Origin: an uncultured Oscillospiraceae bacterium
Lineage (GTDB): Bacteria > Bacillota > Clostridia > Oscillospirales > Oscillospiraceae
Direction of reading: 5' to 3'
Assembly (NCBI GenBank): GCA_910585265.1
Contig: CAJUCA010000011.1
Location: forward strand, 3,552-67,551
Length of the DNA stretch: 64,000 nt
Shown one piece after another: positions 8,671 through 16,842 of this stretch. Both the position numbers and the translations under genes were made by a program. How positions within the stretch are numbered: position 1 is the first letter of the stretch; each line of letters begins with the position of its first letter. Below the pieces are notes generated by a model, which saw only the letters and a list, made by a program, of their open reading frames with translations, was not told the origin of the DNA and did not search any database.

Positions 8671-11600
8671 TTAGTCGATGATGTAGATGGTATCCACGTA
8701 GCCGAACTCGTCCTTGTCAACGATGAAGTCGTGGCTGCCAGTGTACTTCTCATACTGGCTCACGCTGTCCAGAGTGGCATCGTAGTACTTGCCGGTCTCC
8801 AGGTTGACGATCTTCACCACACAGTCGTCGGCCACGGTCAGGAAGCCGTTAATCGAAGTGCCGTCGGTCTGGGTGCCAGCGGTCTCGTAGGCCAGCACGC
8901 CGGTCTTGTCGGAGTAGACAGTGGCGGCGGCAACCAGCTTGTTGGCAGCCAGAGAGGTAGCCTCCACATCGGTGACATAGCCCTTGCTGTTGGTGCTGGT
9001 CACGGTGATCAGGGCAACAGTACCGCCAGCCTTGTCCATGGCGGCCTCGATCTTCTTGTTCACCAGGGTCAGGTTGTTGTTGGACACCTTCAGGTCCACA
9101 GGCTCGCCGTTCTTCAGGGCCTTGTAGGTGGAGTAATCCTGATAGGTCACGCCAGTGGCGTACACCAAGTAGGCGTCCACATCGGGCACTGTGGTCTGGT
9201 TCTTGATGGTGTACTCCAGGGTGCCATCGGCCAGCGCGGTGTCATCGGGATGGATAAACACGTTGTTGCCAATGCGCTGGAACTTCACGTGGGCCTGGGA
9301 GCTCTCCACGGTGGGGATGGTCTTGAAGCCGGTGTAGGCACTGTAATCCATATCGGTGTAGCCGCCCACGTTGCCGGTGTTCAGGCTGTAATCCCAGTTG
9401 ACCTCGGCGATCAGGAACTTGGTGTTGTTGTCCACGTTCTGCTTCACAGCGGTAGTTCCGTCAGCCTTTACCTGGTTGGGGGCTGCGGAGTAATCCACCG
9501 CGTCACCAGCATTGGTGGCGGGGGTAGCACTGTACAGGGTGTTGGCCACGCCAGTGGCAACGATGTTGCCAGCGGCGGTGGAGGCGGCTGCGGCCACAGT
9601 CCATTTGCCCGCCTCGGTCTCGGTCACCTTGTAGTAGGTGTTGCCGCCCAGGTTGAAGGGCTCGATGCGGACAAGCACGCCCGCCTCGGCATTCAGGTGA
9701 TAACCCTTAGTACCACCGCCGATAGATGTTTCAGCATCGGTCTGGTTCTCAAAGAAGGTGAAGTAAGTGTCGGGATCGCCGTCAGCGTGATCGGTAGCGG
9801 CGTCCTTCTTATTCATCACAAACCGCACGGTCTGCGTGCTGCCGTCCATCATCATCATCTCGGTCTCAACGGCCCACTTGCCGGTGCCCACACGGACAGG
9901 CTCCATGCTCATGACCACGCCCACGCCGGAAGCAGTCTCAGCGGCAGTCATGCCCACCACGAAGCCGTTGGCGTCCTTGTAGATGGTGTAGCTCTTGTTG
10001 ATGGCGGCGTTGACCATACGGTGGCCGTAGTTGTAGGGGCTGGTGCTGGGAACGGTGGTCTGAGTGGTGATGGCCGTGGTCGCATTGCCCTGGTAGTAGG
10101 TCACACCGGTGGCGGTGCCGCCGCCAGCCTGGTCGTTGGCGGAAGCCAGGTAGACCACGTTGGCCATGAAGTTGCCCTTGTCGGTCTCAATGCCGGTCTT
10201 GTGATTCTTGGTGCCGAAGGTGCCCTTCACGGTCACATTCTCGGAGGTGGGCTTGCCCACTTCGTCAATAGCCCAAGAGGTAGCGGTGTCGTTATCCTTC
10301 AGGAAATCGACAGCGAGAGTAGGCACGGAGGTCTGGATGTTGGCCACAGTCAAGGCGGTGGTGTCAGCGGTAGTGCCGTCATCGTCCTTGAAGCCGTAGG
10401 TGTTCAGCAGAACCAGATCGCCCACGCTGTAATCGTAGTCCTTCTCATCGGTGGTAGCCACCGCGGTAATGGTGTCGTTCACCTTCACGTGCAGCTCGGC
10501 GTCGCTCATGACGTGGTTGCCGGCAGTGTCGAAGGTGCGGTTGATCACCTTGGTGACAACGCCCATAAAGGTGTCCACGTAGACAACGATGAACTTGCCG
10601 TTCACCTTGTAGACCTCGGTGGTGCGCCCGGCGGCACCGATGGTGCCCTCCTGGGTGTGGTTGATGTCCAGGTCAGCGGCGCGGGCAGCAACCTTGCCGC
10701 CGTTCAGGTACTCGGTGATGTCGTCTTTGTCGATGGTCACGTTGTTGTTCACGTCGGTGGTGAACTGGCACTCAGTGACCACGGTGCCCTTGTAGGTCTT
10801 GACGGGGGTCTTGCTGATGGTCAGAGCGGCCTTCTCAACGCCGTCATAGGTGGCACCCCAGGCGTTCCGGGGGATGTAGACGTTGCCGGCATCCACAGCC
10901 GCGTCAGCGTCCGCATTGGTCCCATCGCCCTTGGCCGCACCTGTCGTGGCAACCTCCGCAGCGGCAAAGGCGTTAACAATGTACTTGCCGCCGTTGTCCA
11001 CGGTATCGGTGGCGGCGTCCTTCACCCACAGGGTGGAGGGACGGCCGTAGTTGTCGGAGCCAACGGCCTCCAGGTTGTTGGCAACGTCAAAACGCTTGCC
11101 CACGATCTTGAAGGTCTGGTACATCAGGGTGTTGGGGACGTCCTTGGCGTAAACCGTCGTGCCGGCGGCCTGGTTCACCTTAGCGGCGTCCACCAGCAGG
11201 TCGGTGGTGTACATGGTCAGGGGGCTGTACTTGACCATGGGGGCCAGGATGCCCTTGAACATGATCTCGGCCACCATCTCACGGGTGGCGGAAGCACCCA
11301 GGGAACCGGCGGGGATGTTGCTGGTCAGGCCCAGGCGGTCGCCGTAGCCGGACGCCTTGAAACGCCAGTTGCTGCTGGAGAACTCCTTGGGGTCGTTGTA
11401 GCCGATGGCCCGCAGGATCATCACCAGGGTCTCATAGCCGGTAATGTTGCCCTTGGGGTCGAACTTGCCGTTGCCCCGGCCCTGAATCAGGCCGTTGTTG
11501 GCACAGAAGTTCACATAGGGGGTGAACCACTGGTTCGCGCCCACGTCGGTGAACTCGCTGAAGCCGTCGTACAGGTGGATGTTGGAATCCTTCACATCGC

Positions 11601-11856
11601 CGGTGTACAGGCGGTAGAGGATAGCGGCCACCTCGGCGCGGGTGATGTTGTTCTTGGGCAGGAAGCTGCCCTCGTTGGGATCGTCCTCGCCATAGCCCTT
11701 GATAACGTTCAGCTTGCTCAGCACGTCCACGGCCTCGCCGTAGGCGGGGCTGATCTGGTCGTCATCGTCAAAGCTGCTGGCGTTGACAGTGACCATCAAG
11801 CTCAAGGTCATCATCATCGCAAGGACCAGCGCGAGAAACTTCTTCAAATTTCTCAT
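8671..11856 (-). CDS. SLH domain surface protein 2
   Basis: This 1061-residue predicted S-layer-type protein has the same signal peptide as SLH proteins 1 and 3 (MRNLKKF start, VNA end, residues 1-26). SLH repeats at about residues 38-200 include FLPKNNITRAEVAAILYRL, FTDVGANQWFTPYVNF and KFDPKGNITGYETLVMILR. The long extracellular body is rich in Ala, Thr, Asp and Val, and the C-terminus is FGYVDTIYIID. In protein sequence it is closest to SLH protein 3. In leader and signal-peptide DNA, however, it is nearly identical to SLH protein 1, which suggests recombination at the 5' end. It should be exported by Sec and held on the wall by its SLH domains. Confidence 0.93.
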   Translation of the reverse strand: MRNLKKFLALVLAMMMTLSLMVTVNASSFDDDDQISPAYGEAVDVLSKLNVIKGYGEDDPNEGSFLPKNNITRAEVAAILYRLYTGDVKDSNIHLYDGFSEFTDVGANQWFTPYVNFCANNGLIQGRGNGKFDPKGNITGYETLVMILRAIGYNDPKEFSSSNWRFKASGYGDRLGLTSNIPAGSLGASATREMVAEIMFKGILAPMVKYSPLTMYTTDLLVDAAKVNQAAGTTVYAKDVPNTLMYQTFKIVGKRFDVANNLEAVGSDNYGRPSTLWVKDAATDTVDNGGKYIVNAFAAAEVATTGAAKGDGTNADADAAVDAGNVYIPRNAWGATYDGVEKAALTISKTPVKTYKGTVVTECQFTTDVNNNVTIDKDDITEYLNGGKVAARAADLDINHTQEGTIGAAGRTTEVYKVNGKFIVVYVDTFMGVVTKVINRTFDTAGNHVMSDAELHVKVNDTITAVATTDEKDYDYSVGDLVLLNTYGFKDDDGTTADTTALTVANIQTSVPTLAVDFLKDNDTATSWAIDEVGKPTSENVTVKGTFGTKNHKTGIETDKGNFMANVVYLASANDQAGGGTATGVTYYQGNATTAITTQTTVPSTSPYNYGHRMVNAAINKSYTIYKDANGFVVGMTAAETASGVGVVMSMEPVRVGTGKWAVETEMMMMDGSTQTVRFVMNKKDAATDHADGDPDTYFTFFENQTDAETSIGGGTKGYHLNAEAGVLVRIEPFNLGGNTYYKVTETEAGKWTVAAAASTAAGNIVATGVANTLYSATPATNAGDAVDYSAAPNQVKADGTTAVKQNVDNNTKFLIAEVNWDYSLNTGNVGGYTDMDYSAYTGFKTIPTVESSQAHVKFQRIGNNVFIHPDDTALADGTLEYTIKNQTTVPDVDAYLVYATGVTYQDYSTYKALKNGEPVDLKVSNNNLTLVNKKIEAAMDKAGGTVALITVTSTNSKGYVTDVEATSLAANKLVAAATVYSDKTGVLAYETAGTQTDGTSINGFLTVADDCVVKIVNLETGKYYDATLDSVSQYEKYTGSHDFIVDKDEFGYVDTIYIID

Positions 11857-11937
11857 TGGATTGTTTCCTCCTCAAATATTTTTGCCGTTGAGGAGAGAAC
11901 TTTTTGACGCGAAAAAGAGGGGATGGGCCATCCTCTC
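11857..11937 (-). promoter_or_regulatory. conserved structured leader of SLH protein 2
   Basis: The same two hairpins occur as in front of SLH protein 1: a terminator-like GGATG/CATCC stem followed by TTTTT, then CTCCTCAA/TTGAGGAG enclosing the Shine-Dalgarno. The block is identical base for base to 4226-4306 in inverted orientation. It would lie at the 3' end of a ~285-nt untranslated leader if the promoter at 12150-12178 is used. Confidence 0.7.
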
Positions 11938-12149
11938 ACCGCGCCGCGGTCTCTCTCCTCAGGCTGACTGCATTATAACGCCGCCCCGAGCCAAAGTCAA
12001 TAGTCCAAGCCCAATTGTAACATACGTGTAACATACCCCGGAAGTTGCCTAAAAAAGTGCAAAGCAGAGGAAAATAACCAAAAGTCGAATCAAAACGAAG
12101 ATTTTGCAAGATGCAGGATTCGCACTCCGCGCCGCTGTAGAACGTATAT

Positions 12150-12178
12150 AATATAAGGTATCGTTGCCCGCCTGTCAA
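12150..12178 (-). promoter_or_regulatory. sigma-A promoter for SLH protein 2
   Basis: On the minus strand, consensus TTGACA (12178-12173) is followed after exactly 17 bp by TATATT (12155-12150). A start near 12143 gives an unusually long leader of about 285 nt that includes the conserved hairpins. Confidence 0.75.
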
Positions 12179-12480
12179 CCCGCGTCCGCCCCATGAGGGG
12201 ATAAAATCTCCTATTTTCGCCCATGATGGGGGAAAACCTCCTATCATTCGTCCCGCCGAAGTTGCACGGGGCCTCCCGCCGCCTGTCCGGGCGGGGGGGT
12301 GGGGCGGCGAAAAAATAAAAATCAAGATTTCACACTTTTGTAACACTTCCCCACGAACTTTTGTAACGAAACTCGATTATTCTAACACTTGCAAGAGACA
12401 TCCTTTCTTTTTCATTCTATCCTCCATTCCTCAGGGCCGGGGCGGAAACGCTCCGGCCCGCTTTTTACGTTTGGAACAAG

Positions 12481-12565
12481 AGAGGATGGCCCATCCCATC
12501 GCCACCGAACCCGCGCGAAAAGTTCACATCCTCCGGCAAAAATCAACAAGGAGGAAACAAAACCA
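12481..12565 (+). promoter_or_regulatory. conserved structured leader of SLH protein 3
   Basis: This is a diverged version of the leaders of SLH proteins 1 and 2. The GGATG-GCC-CATCC hairpin core is kept (12484-12496) but the T-run is lost. The ribosome-site hairpin is re-formed with different bases: TCCTCC (12529-12534) pairs with GGAGGA (12550-12555) over the Shine-Dalgarno. Confidence 0.6.
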
Positions 12566-15500
12566 ATGAGAAATCTGAAAAAGTTTCTCGCGCTGGTCCT
12601 GGCGATGATGATGACCCTGAGCCTCATGGTCACCGTCAACGCCGCCAGCTTTGACGATGCCGCGGACATCACCGACGCCTATACTGACGCCGTGAGTGTC
12701 CTGACCGAGCTGGGCGTCGTCAAGGGCTATGGCGAGGACGATCCCAACGAGGGCAAATTCCTGCCCAAGAACAACATCACCCGCGGCGAGGTGGCCGCTA
12801 TCCTCTACCGCATCGTCACCGGCGATGTGGAGGACAGCAACGTCCACCTGTACAAGTATGACAGCGAGTTCACCGATGTGGGCTCCGACCAGTGGTTCAC
12901 CCCCTACGTGAACTTCTGCTCCAACAACGGCCTGATCCAGGGCCGCGGCAACGGCAAGTTCGATCCCAAGGGCAACATCACCGGCTATGAGACCCTGGTG
13001 ATGATTCTCCGTGCCATCGGCTACAACAACCCCACCGAGTTCTCCAACTCCGACTGGAAGTTCAAGGCCTCCGGCTACGGTGCCCGCCTGGGCATGACCG
13101 CCAACATCAAGGATGGTTCCCTGGGCGGTGCCGCCACCCGTGAGATGGTGGCTGAGATCATGTACAGGGGCCTGCAGACCCCCACTGTGTCCTACAGCCC
13201 CCTGACCCAGTACACCACCAATCTCCTGGTGAGGGCCGGCACCACGGGCCACACTCAGGACAGCACTGCTGGCAGCGGCACTTTGGCCGGCGATAGTGCC
13301 GCTACGGTCGTGTATCTGAAGGACATCCCCAGCACCCTGTTCTATGAGGTGTTCGACGTGGTGGGCCTGGGCGAGGGCCGGGACAACTACGGCCGTCCCA
13401 CCATCACCCTGCTGGGCGATGGTAAGTTCGACAACCTGGATCACGGCACCAAGTACGTGGCCGGCGGCGACGCGGACAACAAGACCTGGACCGTAGAGGA
13501 TCCTAAGAAGGCCGCCACCGCCACTAACTACCTGGACGACGTGATGGGCGACCCCGTGCTGTACACCGTGGCCCGCACCCCCGTGCACACCTTCTACAAT
13601 GCCATTTCCGAGTGCGAGCTGACCAAGATCATCAACAAGGACGAGAGCATCTCCTGGTCCAAGATCGATGAGTTCGTGAACGGCAACCACGTGGCTGCCC
13701 GCACCGGCAGCCTGGACGCCACCCATACCACCGTTAACACCATCGGCGCGCAGGGCCGCACCACTGAGGTCTACAACGTGGACGGCTACTGGACCTTCGT
13801 GTACTTTGATACCCTGCTGGGCAAGGTCATTGACGTCACCCCCGTCACCAAGGACACCGCGGGCCATGTGGTGAGCGACGCCGTGCTGACCGTGCTGGTC
13901 AACAGCGGCACTAACGGCACCACTGACAACCCCGTTGGCGGCACCGATGACGTGGTGGTTGCGCTGACCGACAAGACCAATTACACCCAGAAGGTGGGCG
14001 ACCTGGTCCTGCTGACCACCTACGGTATGCGCAGCGTTGTGGCTGGCACGGACGATGTTAATGGCAACGGCGCGGATACCAATCTGACCGCCGTGACCCG
14101 GCTGGCCAACACCACCCTCCAGGATGGCTACATGACCGGCGCTGCCGCCACCGGTGCTACAACCAGTGCCAGCGTGCCCAAGGTCCTGGCCGACTTCCAG
14201 GTGCAAACTCCCAAAATCAAGACAGACGGCAGCTATGATACTACTCCCAACACTGATACCGCCGTGGATCTGGCCGGTGCCCCCACTGAAAAGACGGTCA
14301 CTATCACCGCCACTGTGGGCAACGCCGAGCTCAAGACCGGCATCATCGCTGGCAGCGATACCTACATGGCCAACAACGCCTACCTGGATGCGCACACCAT
14401 TAACGAGTACTTCGCCAAGGATGACACAGCTGATACGCGTAGCCTGACCAACAGCAAGATCGGCCGCTCCTTCAAGCTGTACCTGGATGAGCACAACAAC
14501 ATCATGGGCATGGTGGAGAGCCAGACCGACAACGTGGGCGTTATCACCTCCGCCGAGCCTGTCCGTATCGCCACCGGCAAGTGGGCTATTGAGATCGAGC
14601 TGCTGCTGCCCGACAAGAGCAGCAAGACCTTCCGCCTGCTGGACGATGAGACCACCGCCGGCAAGTACTCCTACTTCACCAGCCAGAACCATGCCGAGAC
14701 CAACTTTGGCTATAAGATGAACAAGGATATCGCCATCGGCGACCTGGTGAAGCTGAGTGCCATCACCAAGGACGGCGAGACCTACTGGCGCGTGGATGAT
14801 ACCGACACGGACGCGGTGAAGAATAATGGTGCCACTGACCGCGACACCAATGAGGTTTCGGGCAAGGTCTTTGAGACCGGTGTGACCAACACCCTTGAGA
14901 AGAAGAATAACGGCACCGATGCCATCCTGCTGAACGACGACACCGTGTTCTTCGTGGCTGAGTACGACTTCCACTACAACAACGGCGTTCTGGACGAGGG
15001 CAGCAGCGAGCCTGTCGGCTTCAATGTGTATCACGGCTTCAAGAACGTGCCCACCTATACGGTTGGTACCGCTGACGACATTGTGTACCAGACGCTGGAC
15101 AACGATGACAAGTATGTCCTGGTGTACATGAAGTCCACCGCCACCGAGGCGTACTCCATGGTCAATAAGAGCACCATCTCCGTGGACGACTCCTTCCTGA
15201 TCGTGGCCCCCATCGCCACCTACGCGGATTACTCCACGTACAGCGTGCTGGTGAACGGCGAACTGACCACCAAGAACTTCGCCAACGGCAACACCGACAT
15301 GAACAAGTACCTGGAGACCGCCCGTACCGCCAACCAGCTCGTCTGGGCCACCGGCACCAACGCCAAGGGCTACATCACCGGCGTGAAGACTATTGAGGCT
15401 CTGGCCGCGGGTTCCGATGTCGCGGCGGCGATCGCCAAGGCGAACACCTTCAAAGCGGGTGCCGTGGCTAACAGCGCGACCATCTGGGGCAGCAAGGATG

Positions 15501-15778
15501 CCGCCGTCCTCGTCGCTGGCAACCTCGATCCCACCAGCATGACTATCGCCGCTCAGAATGTGGTTTACAACGGCAAGAGCGTGCTGACCGTCTCCTCCGG
15601 TACTACTATCCAGTACCTGACCGTGGCCGATGACTGCTCGGTGAAGATCGTCAACAAGGATCTGAACACCGCCTACGACGGCACTCTGGACAGCATCAAG
15701 CAGTACCAGGCTACCGATACCGTGGTTATCGAGCTGAATAACCTGGGCTACGCCGCCTACATCTACATCATCGACTAA
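12566..15778 (+). CDS. SLH domain surface protein 3
   Basis: This 1070-residue paralogue of SLH protein 2 has a signal peptide at residues 1-26. SLH domains at about 38-200 include FLPKNNITRGEVAAILYR, FTDVGSDQWFTPYV and KFDPKGNITGYETLVM. The Thr/Ala/Asp-rich body is not recognisable as any other domain, and the C-terminus is LGYAAYIYIID. I chose the ATG at 12566 because it matches the paralogues and has AAGGAGG 10 bases upstream. An upstream in-frame ATG at 12389 would add 59 residues with no sense as a signal peptide. It is convergent with tail-fibre-like protein 3. It is probably an S-layer or major surface protein; which paralogue is expressed cannot be seen. Confidence 0.93.
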   Translation: MRNLKKFLALVLAMMMTLSLMVTVNAASFDDAADITDAYTDAVSVLTELGVVKGYGEDDPNEGKFLPKNNITRGEVAAILYRIVTGDVEDSNVHLYKYDSEFTDVGSDQWFTPYVNFCSNNGLIQGRGNGKFDPKGNITGYETLVMILRAIGYNNPTEFSNSDWKFKASGYGARLGMTANIKDGSLGGAATREMVAEIMYRGLQTPTVSYSPLTQYTTNLLVRAGTTGHTQDSTAGSGTLAGDSAATVVYLKDIPSTLFYEVFDVVGLGEGRDNYGRPTITLLGDGKFDNLDHGTKYVAGGDADNKTWTVEDPKKAATATNYLDDVMGDPVLYTVARTPVHTFYNAISECELTKIINKDESISWSKIDEFVNGNHVAARTGSLDATHTTVNTIGAQGRTTEVYNVDGYWTFVYFDTLLGKVIDVTPVTKDTAGHVVSDAVLTVLVNSGTNGTTDNPVGGTDDVVVALTDKTNYTQKVGDLVLLTTYGMRSVVAGTDDVNGNGADTNLTAVTRLANTTLQDGYMTGAAATGATTSASVPKVLADFQVQTPKIKTDGSYDTTPNTDTAVDLAGAPTEKTVTITATVGNAELKTGIIAGSDTYMANNAYLDAHTINEYFAKDDTADTRSLTNSKIGRSFKLYLDEHNNIMGMVESQTDNVGVITSAEPVRIATGKWAIEIELLLPDKSSKTFRLLDDETTAGKYSYFTSQNHAETNFGYKMNKDIAIGDLVKLSAITKDGETYWRVDDTDTDAVKNNGATDRDTNEVSGKVFETGVTNTLEKKNNGTDAILLNDDTVFFVAEYDFHYNNGVLDEGSSEPVGFNVYHGFKNVPTYTVGTADDIVYQTLDNDDKYVLVYMKSTATEAYSMVNKSTISVDDSFLIVAPIATYADYSTYSVLVNGELTTKNFANGNTDMNKYLETARTANQLVWATGTNAKGYITGVKTIEALAAGSDVAAAIAKANTFKAGAVANSATIWGSKDAAVLVAGNLDPTSMTIAAQNVVYNGKSVLTVSSGTTIQYLTVADDCSVKIVNKDLNTAYDGTLDSIKQYQATDTVVIELNNLGYAAYIYIID

Positions 15779-15802
15779 TTCCTGATTTAGATTCGGCGCA
15801 AC

Positions 15803-15835
15803 AAAAGTCCCCCCGGCAAAGCCGGGGGGACTTTT
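15803..15835. terminator. bidirectional terminator between SLH protein 3 and tail-fibre-like protein 3
   Basis: AAAAGTCCCCCCGGC and GCCGGGGGGACTTTT form a perfect inverted repeat around a 3-nt AAA loop between two convergent stop codons. Confidence 0.92.
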
Positions 15836-15845
15836 GACGCTTTCA

Positions 15846-16247
15846 TCAGGCGAAGGCGATGTAATTGATGGTCTGGGTTCGGGTGTTCATGTTTCTTTGA
15901 AAATCGTTGGTGGTGGTGTTGATGGCGAGGAATCCGTTTTCCGTAATCTCCAATGCGGCCCCAATGCCGTCAGGTTGATCCCGCACAGCCACACCGCCGG
16001 GAAACGCCACATACGTGTGTTGGGCAATCACCGCCACGGGGGTAAAGCCCAGGTCGATGAACTGGCTTCGCTGACCGTCTCCGACGTAGGTGCCAAACAC
16101 CATGTACTTGGCCTCCAGCATGGTGATTCGGGCATCCTGGGCCTCCAGTGCCCCCTCCACCTTGTCCATGTTCTCGTTCAGCGGCGCGATGGCGATGGGG
16201 TCGTCCTCTCCAGGCTTGTTGAGCTTGTACTTGTCGGTTTGTTGCAT
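15846..16247 (-). CDS. stand-alone phage-tail-fibre-like protein 3
   Basis: This 133-residue third member of the local family begins MQQTDKYKLNKPG, then PIAIAPLNENMDKVEGAL, a short heptad-like segment with ITMLEAKYMVF, then GTYVGDGQRSQFIDLGF, TPVAVIA, and ends INYIAFA. It has no signal peptide. The ATG at 16247 sits 12 bases after AAGGAG; the in-frame ATG at 16259 abuts the SD and is less likely. It is closest to copy 2. Its convergent placement against SLH protein 3 completes the repeated module. Confidence 0.8.
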   Translation of the reverse strand: MQQTDKYKLNKPGEDDPIAIAPLNENMDKVEGALEAQDARITMLEAKYMVFGTYVGDGQRSQFIDLGFTPVAVIAQHTYVAFPGGVAVRDQPDGIGAALEITENGFLAINTTTNDFQRNMNTRTQTINYIAFA

Positions 16248-16334
16248 AGCTTCTATCATCTCCTTCGCCGCTGGTTAGAAGCGGCGGGAAATTGCACGTT
16301 CCGGGGCAACTTTGGCGGCGCGGGCGGCTGATGC

Positions 16335-16466
16335 TTGACAAATCCCTGCCGCGCGGCTATAATAATAGAGGAGTCCCGTGCTCGTTCACCCGGGCAAGCG
16401 GTTTGGCTCTAATGGATTAGTTGTCAAAAATCATGACAACCGTCACTTGCCAGAGTGGCGGTTGTC
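16335..16466 (+). ncRNA. promoter-hairpin cassette, unit 1 (candidate small RNA)
   Basis: A full-consensus promoter, TTGACA (16335-16340), 17 bp, TATAAT (16358-16363), is followed by GAGGAGTCCCGTGCTCGTT, CCCGGGCAAGCGG and TTTGGCT, then a 13-bp stem (16435-16447 with 16454-16466, one G-T pair). No open frame follows the promoter with a ribosome site. The hairpin is followed directly by the -35 box of unit 2 rather than a T-run. I infer a short structured transcript, but the family is not one I recognise. Confidence 0.5.
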
Positions 16467-16468
16467 GC

Positions 16469-16615
16469 TTGACAAATCCTCGCCGTACGGCTATAATAAT
16501 AGAGGAGTCCCGTGCTCGTTTACCCGGGCAAGCGGTTTGGCTCAAACAAAGTTTAGAACTGTTGTGCTAAGCACAAGACAGCCGTCACTTGGCCGAGTGG
16601 CGGTTGTCGCTTTTT
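16469..16615 (+). ncRNA. promoter-hairpin cassette, unit 2 (candidate small RNA)
   Basis: This is a second copy starting 134 bp after unit 1: TTGACA (16469-16474), 17 bp, TATAAT (16492-16497), the same ~45-base block after the -10, then GACAGCCGTCACT (16577-16589) pairing with AGTGGCGGTTGTC (16596-16608) and a TTTTT run at 16611-16615, i.e. a good terminator. The predicted RNA is about 110 nt. The hairpin overlaps the 3' end of the 27-residue ORF on the other strand. Confidence 0.5.
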
Positions 16616-16668
16616 ACCCGCACCGTTACGGTAAAACCGAAAACGTGGAACGTCAAGGTAATAGGCAT
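16585..16668 (-). CDS. 27-residue peptide ORF
   Basis: The small frame begins MPITLTFHVFGFTVTV and ends DNRHSAK. It has a strong ribosome site (AAGGGGGTGA, about 4 bases before the ATG) and a clear promoter at 16747-16775. The last codons and stop lie in a 13-bp inverted repeat, so the terminator stem and the C-terminus share sequence. The first half is amphipathic and beta-prone, and the tail is basic. In unit 1 the same strand keeps only a remnant ending DNRHSGK behind a stop codon. I infer a real small gene, but function is unknown. Confidence 0.55.
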   Translation of the reverse strand: MPITLTFHVFGFTVTVRVKSDNRHSAK

Positions 16669-16746
16669 CTGCTCACCCCCTTTCGGGTTAGAACAGCCAA
16701 ACCGCCTGCCGTCGCCGGGTTCCCTCGCACGGAACCCCTCCCCTTT

Positions 16747-16775
16747 ATTCTACACGATCCCCCCAAAAAAGTCAA
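16747..16775 (-). promoter_or_regulatory. sigma-A promoter for the 27-residue ORF
   Basis: On the minus strand, TTGACT (16775-16770) and TAGAAT (16752-16747) are separated by 17 bp, directly downstream of the rplQ terminator. The ~70-nt leader contains a GGTTCC/GGAACC hairpin and GGCAGGCGGTTTGGCT, which matches the GCAAGCGGTTTGGCT of the two cassettes on the opposite strand. Confidence 0.7.
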
Positions 16776-16785
16776 CGTTGCACGC

Positions 16786-16820
16786 AAAAAGCCCCCTGCC
16801 GACTGGCAGAGGGCTTTTCT
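16786..16820 (-). terminator. terminator of the S10-spc-alpha ribosomal cluster
   Basis: AGCCCCCTGCC pairs with GGCAGAGGGCT around a short loop, with a run of T on the minus strand (AAAAA at 16786-16790 on plus). It lies 22 bp after the rplQ stop. Confidence 0.88.
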
Positions 16821-16842
16821 TTTGCCGCTGGGGAAGCGGAGC

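Larger units (their letters stand above)
11938..12565. promoter_or_regulatory. divergent regulatory region between SLH proteins 2 and 3
   Basis: This region is AT-richer than its surroundings. It holds the promoter for SLH protein 2 (12150-12178), a direct repeat of TGTAACATA with an 11-bp period (12016-12035), a 30-bp imperfect tandem repeat CCATGA(G/T)GGG...CTCCTAT (12191-12219 and 12221-12250), two copies of TTTTGTAAC 23 bp apart (12336-12344, 12359-12367), and the leader of SLH protein 3 (12481-12565). No good promoter for SLH protein 3 was found. The repeats may be operators. No convincing gene lies here. Confidence 0.55.

Noticed and set aside
16335..16615. Possible CRISPR array because of repeated units
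   Set aside because: There are only two units, each with a promoter and a terminator-like stem. No regular short spacers and no cas genes are present.
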